DNA of 64,000 bases from Euptelea pleiosperma (GCA_035048495.1 CM068547.1:20963913-21027912); one strand, 5' to 3'; numbered from the stretch's first letter, positions 34,378 through 49,740 are shown. A program made the numbers and translations. The notes: a model not told the origin generated them from the letters alone.

Positions 34378-36850
34378 GTGTGTTACATTCCGAAGCTTAT
34401 AACTTGTGAATTTTTCGCAACCAGACCTCGTAATTGGACTCCAACTCTTCAATTACTATTGTTTCAACACATTTGCAGTGTTGGGACAAGATTCTTGACA
34501 GTCGAAAGAAGTTTGCTCCATCCGTTCGTCAACGTCTCAAATTGGACTCAGTTTGTGTATTACCTTTCGAAGCCCATAACTTTTGACTTTTTCGCAACCG
34601 GACCTCGTAATTGGACTCAAACTCTTCCATTACTATTGTTTTAACACATTTGAAGTGTTGGAACAAGATTCGTGACAGTCGAAACTAGTTAGCTCCATCC
34701 GTGCGTCAACGTCTCAAATTGGACTCAGTTTGTGTGTTACGTTCCGAAGCTTATAACTTGTGAATTTTTCGCAACCACACCTCGTAATTGGACTCCAACT
34801 CTTCCATTACTATTGTTTCAACAGATTTTAAGTGTTGGAGCATGATTTGGGACCGTCGAAACAAGTTAGCTCCATCCATGCGTCAACGTCTCAAATTGGA
34901 CTCAGTTTGTGTGTTATATTCCGAAGGCTATAACTTGTGACATTTTCGCAACCGGACCTCTTATTTTGGACTCAAACTCTTCCATTACTATTGTTTCAAC
35001 AGATTTGATGTATTGGAACAAGATTCTTGACAGTCGAAACAAGTTAGCTCCATCCGTGCATCAACGTCTCAAATTGGACTCAGTTTGTGTGTTACATTCC
35101 GAAGCCTATCACTTGTGACTTTTTCGCAACTGGACCTCGTAATTGGACTCAAACTCTTCCATTACTATTGTTTCAACACATTTGAAGTGTTGGAGTAAAA
35201 TTCGGGACAGTCGAAAGAAGTTTGCTCCATCCGTTCGTCAATGTCTCTAATTGGACTCAGTTTGTGTGTTACATTCCGAAGCCTATAACTTGTGACGTTT
35301 TCGCAACCAGAGCTCGTAATTTGACTCAAACTCTTCCATTACAATTGTTTCAACAGATTTTAAGTGTTGGAACATGATTTGGGACCGTCGAAACAAGTTA
35401 GCTCTATCCGTGCGTCAACGTCTCAAATTGGACTCAGTTCGTTTTTTTACATTCCGAAGCCTATAACTTAAGGGCTTTTAGCAATCGGACCATGTAATTG
35501 GACTCAAACTCTTCCATTACTATTGTTTCAACACATTTGATGTGTTGGAACAAGATTCTTGACAGTCGAAACAAGTTAGCTCAATCCGTGCATCAACGTC
35601 TCAAATTGGACTCAGTTTGTGTGTTACATTCCGAAGCCTTTAACTTGTGACTTTTTCGCAATCGGACCTCGTAATTGGCCTAAATCTCTTCCATTACCAT
35701 TGTTTCAACACATTTGAATTGTTGGAACAAGATTCGTGACAGTCGAAACAAGTTAGCTCCATCCGTGCGTCAACGTCTCAAATTGGACTCAGTTTGTGTG
35801 TTACGTTCCGAAGCTTATAACTTGTGAATTTTTCGCAACCACACCTCGTAATTGGACTCCAACTCTTCCATTACTATTGTTTCAACAGATTTTAAGTGTT
35901 GGAACATGATTTGGGACCGTCGAAACAAGTTAGCTCCATCCATGCGTCAACGTCTCAAATTGGACTCAGTTTGTGTGTTATATTCCGAAGGCTATAACTT
36001 GTGACATTTTCGCAACCAGACCTCTTATTTTAGACTCAAACTCTTCCATTACTATTGTTTCAACACATTTGATGTGTTGGAACAAGATTCTTGACAGTCG
36101 AAACAAGTTAGCTCCATCTGTGCATCAACGTCTCAAATTGGACTCAGTTTGTGTGTTACGTTCCAAAGCTTATAACTTGTGAATTTTTCACCTCGTAATT
36201 GGACTCCAACTCTTCCATTACTATTGTTTAAACAGATTTTAAGTGTTGGAACATGATTTGGGACCGTCGAAACAAGTTAGCTCCATCCATGCGTCAACGT
36301 CTCAAATTGGACTCAGTTTGTGTGTTATATTCCGAAGGCTATAACTTGTGACATTTTCGCAACCGGACCTCGTAATTGGACTCAAACTCTTCCATTACTA
36401 TTGTTTCAACACATTTGATGTGTTGGAACAAGATTCTTGACAGTCGAAACAAGTTAGCTCAATCCGGGCATCAACGTCTCAAATTGGACTCAGTTTGTGT
36501 GTTACATTCCGAAGCCTATAACTTGTGACTTTTTCGCAACCGGACCTCGTAATTAGACTCGAATTCTTCCATTACTATTGTTTCAACACATTTGCAGTGT
36601 TGGGACAAGATTCGTGACAGTCGAAACAAGTTTGCTCCATCCGTGCGTCAACGTCTCAAATTGGACTCAGTTTGTGTATTACATTCCTAAGCTTATAACT
36701 TGTGACTTTTTCGCAACCATACCTCGTAATTGGACTCAAACTCTTCCATTACTATTGTTTCAACACATTTGAAGTGTTGGAACAAGATTCGTGACAGTCG
36801 AAACAAGTTAGCTCCATCCGTGCGACAACGTCTCAAATTGGACTCAGTTT
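34378..36850 (+). repeat. HOR unit, 14 monomers (2,473 bp)
   Basis: The unit is set by C-type anchors. Diagnostic monomers A (cggacctcttattttgg, 34909) and B (cagacctcttatttt, 35973) lie 3 and 9 monomers in. Its total is 5 bp short of 14 x 177, mainly through the B-linked 8-bp deletion near 36183. The first C monomer carries acctttcgaag, shared with 27662. Confidence 0.85.
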
Positions 36851-39800
36851 GTGTGTTACGTTCCGAAGCTTATAACTTGTGAATTTTTCGCAACCAGACC
36901 TCGTAATTGGACTCCAACTCTTCAATTACTATTGTTTCAACACATTTGCAGTGTTGGGACAAGATTCTTGACAGTCGAAAGAAGTTTGCTCCATCCGTTC
37001 GTCAACGTCTCAAATTGGACTCAGTTTGTGTATTACCTTCCGAAGCCCATAACTTGTGACTTTTTCGCAACCGGACCTCGTAATTGGACTCAAACTCTTC
37101 CATTACTATTGTTTTAACACATTTGAAGTGTTGGAACAAGATTCGTGACAGTCGAAACTAGTTAGCTCCATCCGTGCGTCAACGTCTCAAATTGGACTCA
37201 GTTTGTGTGTTACGTTCCGAAGCTTATAACTTGTGAATTTTTCGCAACCACACCTCGTAATTGGACTCCAACTCTTCCATTACTATTGTTTCAACAGATT
37301 TTAAGTGTTGGAACATGATTTGGGACCGTCGAAACAAGTTAGCTCCATCCATGCGTCAACGTTTCAAATTGGACTCAGTTTGTGTGTTATATTCCGAAGG
37401 CTATAACTTGTGACATTTTCGCAACCGGACCTCTTATTTTGTACTCAAACTCTTCCATTACTATTGTTTCAACAGATTTGATGTATTGGAACAAGATTCT
37501 TGACAGTCGAAACAAGTTAGCTCCATCCGTGCATCAACGTCTCAAATTGGACTCAGTTTGTGTGTTACATTCCGAAGCCTATCACTTGTGACTTTTTCGC
37601 AACTGGACCTCGTAATTGGACTCAAACTCTTCCATTACTATTGTTTCAACACATTTGAAGTGTTGGAGTAAAATTCGGGACAGTCGAAAGAAGTTTGCTC
37701 CATCCGTTCGTCAATGTCTCTAATTGGACTCAGTTTGTGTGTTACATTCCGAAGCCTATAACTTGTGACGTTTTCGCAACCAGAGCTCGTAATTTGACTC
37801 AAACTCTTCCATTACAATTGTTTCAACAGATTTTAAGTGTTGGAACATGATTTGGGACCGTCGAAACAAGTTAGCTCTATCCGTGCGTCAACGTCTCAAT
37901 TGGACTCAGTTCGTTTGTTACATTCCGAAGCCTATAACTTAAGGGCTTTTAGCAATCGGACCATGTAATTGGACTCAAACTCTTCCATTACTATTGTTTC
38001 AACACATTTGATGTGTTGGAACAAGATTCTTGACAGTCGAAACAAGTTAGCTCAATCCGTGCATCAACGTCTCAAATTGGACTCAGTTTGTGTGTTACAT
38101 TCCGAAGCCTATAACTTGTGACTTTTTCGCAATCGGACCTCGTAATTGGCCTAAATCTCTTCCATTACCATTGTTTCAACACATTTGAATTGTTGGATCA
38201 AGAATCGTTACAGTCGAAACAAGTTAGCTCCATCCGTGCGTCAACGTCTCAAATTGGACTCAGTTTGTGTGTTATGTTCCGAAGCTTATAACTTGTGAAT
38301 TTTTCGCAACCACACCTCGTAATTGGACTCCAACTCTTCCATTACTATTGTTTCAACAGATTTTAAGTGTTGGAACATGATTTGGGACCGTCGAAACAAG
38401 TTAGCTCCATCCATGCGTCAACGTCTCAAATTGGACTCAGTTTGTGTGTTATATTCCGAAGGCTATAACTTGTGACATTTTCGCAACCAGACCTCTTATT
38501 TTGGACTCAAACTCTTCCATTACTATTGTTTCAACACATTTGATGTGTTGGAACAAGATTCTTGACAGTCGAAACAAGTTAGCTCCATCTGTGCATCAAC
38601 GTCTCAAATTGGACTCAGTTTGTGTGTTACGTTCCAAAGCTTATAACTTGTGAATTTTTCACCTCGTAATTGGACTCCAACTCTTCCATTACTATTGTTT
38701 AAACAGATTTTAAGTGTTGGAACATGATTTGGGACCGTCGAAACAAGTTAGCTCCATCCATGCGTCAACGTCTCAAATTGGACTCAGTTTGTGTGTTACA
38801 TTCCGAAGCCTATCACTTGTGACTTTTTCGCAACTGGACCTCGTAATTGGACTCAAACTCTTCCATTACTATTGTTTCAACACATTTGAAGTGTTGGAGT
38901 AAAATTCGGGACAGTCGAAAGAAGTTTGCTCCATCCGTTCGTCAATGTCTCTAATTGGACTCAGTTTGTGTGTTACATTCCGAAGCCTATAACTTGTGAC
39001 GTTTTCGCAACCAGAGCTCGTAATTTGACTCAAACTCTTCCATTACAATTGTTTCAACAGATTTTAAGTGTTGGAACATGATTTGGGACCGTCGAAACAA
39101 GTTAGCTCTATCCGTGCGTCAACGTCTCAAATTGGACTCAGTTCGTTTTTTACATTCCGAAGCCTATAACTTAAGGGCTTTTAGCAATCGGACCATGTAA
39201 TTGGACTCAAACTCTTCCATTACTATTGTTTCAACACATTTGATGTGTTGGAACAAGATTCTTGACAGTCGAAACAAGTTAGCTCAATCCGTGCATCAAC
39301 GTCTCAAATTGGACTCAGTTTGTGTGTTACATTCCGAAGCCTTTAACTTGTGACTTTTTCGCAATCGAACCTCGTAATTGGTCTAAATCTCTTCCATTAC
39401 CATTGTTTCAACACATTTGAATTGTTGGAACAGGATTCGTGACAGTCGAAACAAGTTAGCTCCATCCGTGCGTCAACGTCTCAAATTGGACTCAGTTTGT
39501 GTGTTACGTTCCGAAGCTTATAACTTGTGAATTTTTCGCAACCACACCTCGTAATTGGACTCCAACTCTTCCATTACTATTGTTTCAACAGATTTTAAGT
39601 GTTGGAACATGATTTGGGACCGTCGAAACAAGTTAGCTCCATCCATGCGTCAACGTCTCAAATTGGACTCAGTTTGTGTGTTATATTCCGAAGGCTATAA
39701 CTTGTGACATTTTCGCAACCAGACCTCTTATTTTGGACTCAAACTCTTCCATTACTATTGTTTCAACACATTTGATGTGTTGGAACAAGATTCTTGACAG

Positions 39801-40207
39801 TCGAAACAAGTTAGCTCAATCCGGGCATCAACGTCTCAAATTGGACTCAGTTTGTGTGTTACATTCCGAAGCCTACAACTTGTGACTTTTTCGCAACCGG
39901 ACCTCGTAATTAGACTCGAATTCTTCCATTACTATTGTTTCAACACATTTGCAGTGTTGGGACAAGATTCGTGACAGTCGAAACAAGTTTGCTCCATCCG
40001 TGCGTCAACGTCTCAAATTGGACTCAGTTTGTGTATTACATTCCTAAGCTTATAACTTGTGACTTTTTCGCAACCATACCTCGTAATTGGACTCAAACTC
40101 TTCCATTACTATTGTTTCAACACATTTGAAGTGTTGGAACAAGATTCGTGACAGTCGAAACAAGTTAGCTCCATCCGTGCGTCAACGTCTCAAATTGGAC
40201 TCAGTTT
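36851..40207 (+). repeat. HOR unit, 19 monomers (3,357 bp)
   Basis: A at 37382, B at 38444, a junction monomer at 38714 and a second B at 39676. The second B is followed after only 3 monomers by the next C anchor, and it changes into an aatccgggcatc monomer instead of carrying the 8-bp deletion. The start of the 9,533-bp super-period (38765) falls inside this unit. Confidence 0.85.
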
Positions 40208-43200
40208 GTGTGTTACGTTCCGAAGCTTATAACTTGTGAATTTTTCGCAACCAGACCTCGTAATTGGACTCCAACTCTTCAATTACTATTGTTTCAACAC
40301 ATTTGCAGTGTTGGGACAAGATTCTTGACAGTCGAAAGAAGTTTGCTCCATCCGTTCGTCAACGTCTCAAATTGGACTCAGTTTGTGTATTACCTTCCGA
40401 AGCCCATAACTTGTGACTTTTTCGCAACCGGACCTCGTAATTGGACTCAAACTCTTCCATTACTATTGTTTTAACACATTTGAATTGTTGGAACAAGATT
40501 CGTGACAGTCGAAACTAGTTAGCTCCATCCGTGCGTCAACGTCTCAAATTGGACTTAGTTTGTGTGTTACGTTCCGAAGCTTATAACTTGTGAATTTTTC
40601 GCAACCACACCTCGTAATTGGACTCCAACTCTTCCATTACTATTGTTTCAACAGATTTTAAGTGTTGGAACATGATTTGGGACCGTCGAAACAAGTTAGC
40701 TCCATCCATGCGTCAACGTCTCAAATTGGACTCAGTTTGTGTGTTATATTCCGAAGGCTATAACTTGTGACATTTTCGCAACCGGACCTCTTATTTTGGA
40801 CTCAAACTCTTCCATTACTATTGTTTCAACAGATTTGATGTATTGGAACAAGATTCTTGACAGTCGAAACAAGTTAGCTCCATCCGTGCATCAACGTCTC
40901 AAATTGGACTCAGTTTGTGTGTTACATTCCGAAGCCTATCACTTGTGACTTTTTCGCAACTGGACCTCGTAATTGGACTCAAACTCTTCCATTACTATTG
41001 TTTCAACACATTTGAAGTGTTGGAGTAAAATTCGGGACAGTCGAAAGAAGTTTGCTCCATCCGTTCGTCAATGTCTCTAATTGGACTCAGTTTGTGTGTT
41101 ACATTCCGAAGCCTATAACTTGTGACGTTTTCGCAACCAGAGCTCGTAATTTGACTCAAACTCTTCCATTACAATTGTTTCAACAGATTTTAAGTGTTGG
41201 AACATGATTTGGGACCGTCGAAACAAGTTAGCTCTATCCGTGCGTCAACGTCTCAAATTGGACTCAGTTCGTTTGTTACATTCCGAAGCCTATAACTTAA
41301 GGGCTTTTAGCAATCGGACCATGTAATTGGACTCAAACTCTTCCATTACTATTGTTTCAACACATTTGATGTGTTGGAACAAGATTCTTGACAGTCGAAA
41401 CAAGTTAGCTCAATCCGTGCATCAACGTCTCAAATTGGACTCAGTTTGTGTGTTACATTCCGAAGCCTATAACTTGTGACTTTTTCGCAATCGGACCTCG
41501 TAATTGGCCTAAATCTCTTCCATTACCATTGTTTCAACACATTTGAATTGTTGGATCAAGAATCGTTACAGTCGAAACAAGTTAGCTCCATCCGTGCGTC
41601 AACGTCTCAAATTGGACTCAGTTTGTGTGTTACGTTCCGAAGCTTATAACTTGTGAATTTTTCGCAACCACACCTCGTAATTGGACTCCAACTCTTCCAT
41701 TACTATTGTTTCAACAGATTTTAAGTGTTGGAACATGATTTGGGACCGTCGAAACAAGTTAGCTCCATCCATGCGTCAACGTCTCAAATTGGACTCAGTT
41801 TGTGTGTTATATTCCGAAGGCTATAACTTGTGACATTTTCGCAACCAGACCTCTTATTTTGGACTCAAACTCTTCCATTACTATTGTTTCAACACATTTG
41901 ATGTGTTGGAACAAGATTCTTGACAGTCGAAACAAGTTAGCTCCATCTGTGCATCAACGTCTCAAATTGGACTCAGTTTGTGTGTTACGTTCCAAAGCTT
42001 ATAACTTGTGAATTTTTCACCTCGTAATTGGACTCCAACTCTTCCATTACTATTGTTTAAACAGATTTTAAGTGTTGGAACATGATTTGGGACCGTCGAA
42101 ACAAGTTAGCTCCATCCATGCGTCAACGTCTCAAATTGGACTCAGTTTGTGTGTTACATTCCGAAGCCTATCACTTGTGACTTTTTCGCAACTGGACCTC
42201 GTAATTGGACTCAAACTCTTCCATTACTATTGTTTCAACACATTTGAAGTGTTGGAGTAAAATTCGGGACAGTCGAAAGAAGTTTGCTCCATCCGTTCGT
42301 CAATGTCTCTAATTGGACTCAGTTTGTGTGTTACATTCCGAAGCCTATAACTTGTGACGTTTTCGCAACCAGAGCTCGTAATTTGACTCAAACTCTTCCA
42401 TTACAATTGTTTCAACAGATTTTAAGTGTTGGAACATGATTTGGGACCGTCGAAACAAGTTAGCTCTATCCGTGCGTCAACGTCTCAAATTGGACTCAGT
42501 TCGTTTTTTACATTCCGAAGCCAATAACTTAAGGGCTTTTAGCAATCGGACCATGTAATTGGACTCAAACTCTTCCATTACTATTGTTTCAACACATTTG
42601 ATGTGTTGGAACAAGATTCTTGACAGTCGAAACAAGTTAGCTCAATCCGTGCATCAACGTCTCAAATTGGACTCAGTTTGTGTGTTACATTCCGAAGCCT
42701 TTAACTTGTGACTTTTTCGCAATCGGACCTCGTAATTGGCCTAAATCTCTTCCATTACCATTGTTTCAACACATTTGAATTGTTGGAACAAGATTCGTGA
42801 CAGTCGAAACAAGTTAGCTCCATCCGTGCGTCAACGTCTCAAATTGGACTCAGTTTGTGTGTTACGTTCCGAAGCTTATAACTTGTGAATTTTTCGCAAC
42901 CACACCTCGTAATTGGACTCCAACTCTTCCATTACTATTGTTTCAACAGATTTTAAGTGTTGGAACATGATTTGGGACCGTCGAAACAAGTTAGCTCCAT
43001 CCATGCGTCAACGTCTCAAATTGGACTCAGTTTGTGTGTTATATTCCGAAGGCTATAACTTGTGACATTTTCGCAACCAGACCTCTTATTTTGGACTCAA
43101 ACTCTTCCATTACTATTGTTTCAACACATTTGATGTGTTGGAACAAGATTCTTGACAGTCGAAACAAGTTAGCTCCATCTGTGCATCAACGTCTCAAATT

Positions 43201-43910
43201 GGACTCAGTTGGTGTGTTACGTTCCAAAGCTTATAACTTGTGAATTTTTCACCTCGTAATTGGACTCCAACTCTTCCATTACTATTGTTTAAACAGATTT
43301 TAAGTGTTGGAACATGATTTGGGACCGTCGAAACAAGTTAGCTCCATCCATGCGTCAACGTCTCAAATTGGACTCAGTTTGTGTGTTATATTCCGAAGGC
43401 TATAACTTGTGACATTTTCGCAACCGGACCTCGTAATTGGACTCAAACTCTTCCATTACTATTGTTTCAACACATTTGATGTGTTGGAACAAGATTCTTG
43501 ACAGTCGAAACAAGTTAGCTCAATCCGGGCATCAACGTCTCAAATTGGACTCAGTTTGTGTGTTACATTCCGAAGCCTATAACTTGTGACTTTTTCGCAA
43601 CCGGACCTCGTAATTAGACTCGAATTCTTCCATTACTATTGTTTCAACACATTTGCAGTGTTGGGACATGATTCGTGACAGTCGAAACAAGTTTGCTCCA
43701 TCCGTGCGTCAACGTCTCAAATTGGACTCAGTTTGTGTATTACATTCCTAAGCTTATAACTTGTGACTTTTCGCAACCATACCTCGTAATTGGACTCAAA
43801 CTCTTCCATTACTATTGTTTCAACACATTTGAAGTGTTGGAACAAGATTCGTGACAGTCGAAACAAGTTAGCTCCATCCGTGCGTCAACGTCTCAAATTG
43901 GACTCAGTTT
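40208..43910 (+). repeat. HOR unit, 21 monomers (3,703 bp), subtype alpha
   Basis: Order C, A (40739), B (41802), junction monomer (42072), B (43034), next C, with spacings 531, 1063, 1232 and 877 bp. The private change ttggtgtg at about 43210 recurs only at 52742. It carries two copies of the 8-bp deletion. Confidence 0.88.
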
Positions 43911-46900
43911 GTGTGTTACGTTCCGAAGCTTATAACTTGTGAATTTTTCGCAACCAGACCTCGTAATTGGACTCCAACTCTTCAATTACTATTGTTTCAA
44001 CACATTTGCAGTGTTGGGACAAGATTCTTGACAGTCGAAAGAAGTTTGCTCCATCCGTTCGTCAACGTCTCAAATTGGACTCAGTTTGTGTATTACCTTC
44101 CGAAGCCCATAACTTGTGACTTTTTCGCAACCGGACCTCGTAATTGGACTCAAACTCTTCCATTACTATTGTTTTAACACATTTGAAGTGTTGGAACAAG
44201 ATTCGTGACAGTCGAAACTAGTTAGCTCCATCCGTGCGTCAACGTCTCAAATTGGACTCAGTTTGTGTGTTACGTTCCGAAGCTTATAACTTGTGAATTT
44301 TTCGCAACCACACCTCGTAATTGGACTCCAACTCTTCCATTACTATTGTTTCAACAGATTTTAAGTGTTGGAACATGATTTGGGACCGTCGAAACAAGTT
44401 AGCTCCATCCATGCGTCAACGTCTCAAATTGGACTCAGTTTGTGTGTTATATTCCGAAGGCTATAACTTGTGACATTTTCGCAACCGGACCTCTTATTTT
44501 GGACTCAAACTCTTCCATTACTATTGTTTCAACAGATTTGATGTATTGGAACAAGATTCTTGACAGTCGAAACAAGTTAGCTCCATCCGTGCATCAACGT
44601 CTCAAATTGGACTCAGTTTGTGTGTTACATTCCGAAGCCTATCACTTGTGACTTTTTCGCAACTGGACCTCGTAATTGGACTCAAACTCTTCCATTACTA
44701 TTGTTTCAACACATTTGAAGTGTTGGAGTAAAATTCGGGACAGTCGAAAGAAGTTTGCTCCATCCGTTCGTCAATGTCTCTAATTGGACTCAGTTTGTGT
44801 GTTACATTCCGAAGCCTATAACTTGTGACGTTTTCGCAACCAGAGCTCGTAATTTGACTCAAACTCTTCCATTACAATTGTTTCAACAGATTTTAAGTGT
44901 TGGAACATGATTTGGGACCGTCGAAACAAGTTAGCTCTATCCGTGCGTCAACGTCTCAAATTGGACTCAGTTCGTTTGTTACATTCCGAAGCCTATAACT
45001 TAAGGGCTTTTAGCAATCGGACCATGTAATTGGACTCAAACTCTTCCATTACTATTGTTTCAACACATTTGATGTGTTGGAACAAGATTCTTGACAGTCG
45101 AAACAAGTTAGCTCAATCCGTGCATCAACGTCTCAAATTGGACTCAGTTTGTGTGTTACATTCCGAAGCCTATAACTTGTGACTTTTTCGCAATCGGACC
45201 TCGTAATTGGCCTAAATCTCTTCCATTACCATTGTTTCAACACATTTGAATTGTTGGATCAAGAATCGTTACAGTCGAAACAAGTTAGCTCCATCCGTGC
45301 GTCAACGTCTCAAATTGGACTCAGTTTGTGTGTTACGTTCCGAAGCTTATAACTTGTGAATTTTTCGCAACCACACCTCGTAATTGGACTCCAACTCTTC
45401 CATTACTATTGTTTCAACAGATTTTAAGTGTTGGAACATGATTTGGGACCGTCGAAACAAGTTAGCTCCATCCATGCGTCAACGTCTCAAATTGGACTCA
45501 GTTTGTGTGTTATATTCCGAAGGCTATAACTTGTGACATTTTCGCAACCAGACCTCTTATTTTGGACTCAAACTCTTCCATTACTATTGTTTCAACACAT
45601 TTGATGTGTTGGAACAAGATTCTTGACAGTCGAAACAAGTTAGCTCCATCTGTGCATCAACGTCTCAAATTGGACTCAGTTTGTGTGTTACGTTCCAAAG
45701 CTTATAACTTGTGAATTTTTCACCTCGTAATTGGACTCCAACTCTTCCATTACTATTGTTTAAACAGATTTTAAGTGTTGGAACATGATTTGGGACCGTC
45801 GAAACAAGTTAGCTCCATCCATGCGTCAACGTCTCAAATTGGACTCAGTTTGTGTGTTACATTCCGAAGCCTATCACTTGTGACTTTTTCGCAACTGGAC
45901 CTCGTAATTGGACTCAAACTCTTCCATTACTATTGTTTCAACACATTTGAAGTGTTGGAGTAAAATTCGGGACAGTCGAAAGAAGTTTGCTCCATCCGTT
46001 CGTCAATGTCTCTAATTGGACTCAGTTTGTGTGTTACATTCCGAAGCCTATAACTTGTGACGTTTTCGCAACCAGAGCTCGTAATTTGACTCAAACTCTT
46101 CCATTACAATTGTTTCAACAGATTTTAAGTGTTGGAACATGATTTGGGACCGTCGAAACAAGTTAGCTCTATCCGTGCGTCAACGTCTCAAATTGGACTC
46201 AGTTCGTTTTTTACATTCCGAAGCCAATAACTTAAGGGCTTTTAGCAATCGGACCATGTAATTGGACTCAAACTCTTCCATTACTATTGTTTCAACACAT
46301 TTGATGTGTTGGAACAAGATTCTTGACAGTCGAAACAAGTTAGCTCAATCCGTGCATCAACGTCTCAAATTGGACTCAGTTTGTGTGTTACATTCCGAAG
46401 CCTTTAACTTGTGACTTTTTCGCAATCGGACCTCGTAATTGGCCTAAATCTCTTCCATTACCATTGTTTCAACACATTTGAATTGTTGGAACAAGATTCG
46501 TGACAGTCGAAACAAGTTAGCTCCATCCGTGCGTCAACGTCTCAAATTGGACTCAGTTTGTGTGTTACGTTCCGAAGCTTATAACTTGTGAATTTTTCGC
46601 AACCACACCTCGTAATTGGACTCCAACTCTTCCATTACTATTGTTTCAACAGATTTTAAGTGTTGGAACATGATTTGGGACCGTCGAAACAAGTTAGCTC
46701 CATCCATGCGTCAACGTCTCAAATTGGACTCAGTTTGTGTGTTATATTCCGAAGGCTATAACTTGTGACATTTTCGCAACCAGACCTCTTATTTTGGACT
46801 CAAACTCTTCCATTACTATTGTTTCAACACATTTGATGTGTTGGAACAAGATTCTTGACAGTCGAAACAAGTTAGCTCCATCTGTGCATCAACGTCTCAA

Positions 46901-47614
46901 ATTGGACTCAGTTTGTGTGTTACGTTCCAAAGCTTATAACTTGTGAATTTTTCACCTCGTAATTGGACTCCAACTCTTCCATTACTATTGTTTCAACAGA
47001 TTTTAAGTGTTGGAACATGATTTGGGACCGTCGAAACAAGTTAGCTCCATCCATGCGTCAACGTCTCAAATTGGACTCAGTTTGTGTGTTATATTCCGAA
47101 GGCTATAACTTGTGACATTTTCGCAACCGGACCTCGTAATTGGACTCAAACTCTTCCATTACTATTGTTTCAACACATTTGATGTGTTGGAACAAGATTC
47201 TTGACAGTCGAAACAAGTTAGCTCAATCCGGGCATCAACGTCTCAAATTGGACTCAGTTTGTGTGTTACATTCCGAAGCCTATAACTTGTGACTTTTTCG
47301 CAACCGGACCTCGTAATTAGACTCGAATTCTTCCATTACTATTGTTTCAACACATTTGCAGTGTTGGGACATGATTCGTGACAGTCGAAACAAGTTTGCT
47401 CCATCCGTGCGTCAACATCTCAAATTGGACTCAGTTTGTGTATTACATTCCTAAGCTTATAACTTGTGACTTTTTCGCAACCATACCTCGTAATTGGACT
47501 CAAACTCTTCCATTACTATTGTTTCAACACATTTGAAGTGTTGGAACAAGATTCGTGACAGTCGAAACAAGTTAGCTCCATCCGTGCGTCAACGTCTCAA
47601 ATTGGACTCAGTTT
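43911..47614 (+). repeat. HOR unit, 21 monomers (3,704 bp), subtype beta
   Basis: Same order as the preceding unit, with A at 44442 and B at 45505 and 46737. The private variant caacatctcaaatt near 47413 is shared with the units at 53445 and 59622. Confidence 0.88.
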
Positions 47615-49740
47615 GTGTGTTACGTTCCGAAGCTTATAACTTGTGAATTTTTCGCAACCAGACCTCGTAATTGGACTCCAACTCTTCAATTACTATTGTT
47701 TCAACACATTTGCAGTGTTGGGACAAGATTCTTGACAGTCGAAAGAAGTTTGCTCCATCCGTTCGTCAACGTCTCAAATTGGACTCAGTTTGTGTATTAC
47801 CTTCCGAAGCCCATAACTTGTGACTTTTTCGCAACCGGACCTCGTAATTGGACTCAAACTCTTCCATTACTATTGTTTTAACACATTTGAAGTGTTGGAA
47901 CAAGATTCGTGACAGTCGAAACTAGTTAGCTCCATCCGTGCGTCAACGTCTCAAATTGGACTCAGTTTGTGTGTTACGTTCCGAAGCTTATAACTTGTGA
48001 ATTTTTCGCAACCACACCTCGTAATTGGACTCCAACTCTTCCATTACTATTGTTTCAACAGATTTTAAGTGTTGGAACATGATTTGGGACCGTCGAAACA
48101 AGTTAGCTCCATCCATGCGTCAACGTCTCAAATTGGACTCAGTTTGTGTGTTATATTCCGAAGGCTATAACTTGTGACATTTTCGCAACCGGACCTCTTA
48201 TTTTGGACTCAAACTCTTCCATTACTATTGTTTCAACAGATTTGATGTATTGGAACAAGATTCTTGACAGTCGAAACAAGTTAGCTCCATCCGTGCATCA
48301 ACGTCTCAAATTGGACTCAGTTTGTGTGTTACATTCCGAAGCCTATCACTTGTGACTTTTTCGCAACTGGACCTCGTAATTGGACTCAAACTCTTCCATT
48401 ACTATTGTTTCAACACATTTGAAGTGTTGGAGTAAAATTCGGGACAGTCGAAAGAAGTTTGCTCCATCCGTTCGTCAATGTCTCTAATTGGACTCAGTTT
48501 GTGTGTTACATTCCGAAGCCTATAACTTGTGACGTTTTCGCAACCAGAGCTCGTAATTTGACTCAAACTCTTCCATTACAATTGTTTCAACAGATTTTAA
48601 GTGTTGGAACATGATTTGGGACCGTCGAAACAAGTTAGCTCTATCCGTGCGTCAACGTCTCAAATTGGACTCAGTTCGTTTTTTACATTCCGAAGCCTAT
48701 AACTTAAGGGCTTTTAGCAATCGGACCATGTAATTGGACTCAAACTCTTCCATTACTATTGTTTCAACACATTTGATGTGTTGGAACAAGATTCTTGACA
48801 GTCGAAACAAGTTAGCTCAATCCGTGCATCAACGTCTCAAATTGGACTCAGTTTGTGTGTTACATTCCGAAGCCTTTAACTTGTGACTTTTTCGCAATCG
48901 AACCTCGTAATTGGTCTAAATCTCTTCCATTACCATTGTTTCAACACATTTGAATTGTTGGAACAGGATTCGTGACAGTCGAAACAAGTTAGCTCCATCC
49001 GTGCGTCAACGTCTCAAATTGGACTCAGTTTGTGTGTTACGTTCCGAAGCTTATAACTTGTGAATTTTTCGCAACCACACCTCGTAATTGGACTCCAACT
49101 CTTCCATTACTATTGTTTCAACAGATTTTAAGTGTTGGAACATGATTTGGGACCGTCGAAACAAGTTAGCTCCATCCATGCGTCAACGTCTCAAATTGGA
49201 CTCAGTTTGTGTGTTATATTCCGAAGGCTATAACTTGTGACATTTTCGCAACCAGACCTCTTATTTTGGACTCAAACTCTTCCATTACTATTGTTTCAAC
49301 ACATTTGATGTGTTGGAACAAGATTCTTGACAGTCGAAACAAGTTAGCTCAATCCGGGCATCAACGTCTCAAATTGGACTCAGTTTGTGTGTTACATTCC
49401 GAAGCCTACAACTTGTGACTTTTTCGCAACCGGACCTCGTAATTAGACTCGAATTCTTCCATTACTATTGTTTCAACACATTTGCAGTGTTGGGACAAGA
49501 TTCGTGACAGTCGAAACAAGTTTGCTCCATCCGTGCGTCAACGTCTCAAATTGGACTCAGTTTGTGTATTACATTCCTAAGCTTATAACTTGTGACTTTT
49601 TCGCAACCATACCTCGTAATTGGACTCAAACTCTTCCATTACTATTGTTTCAACACATTTGAAGTGTTGGAACAAGATTCGTGACAGTCGAAACAAGTTA
49701 GCTCCATCCGTGCGTCAACGTCTCAAATTGGACTCAGTTT
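47615..49740 (+). repeat. HOR unit, 12 monomers (2,126 bp)
   Basis: Short unit with A at 48146 and B at 49209, then directly the aatccgggcatc monomer and the next C anchor. The tail repeats the end of the 19-mer unit (39676 and 49209, offset 9,533). It contains no 8-bp-deletion monomer. Confidence 0.87.
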
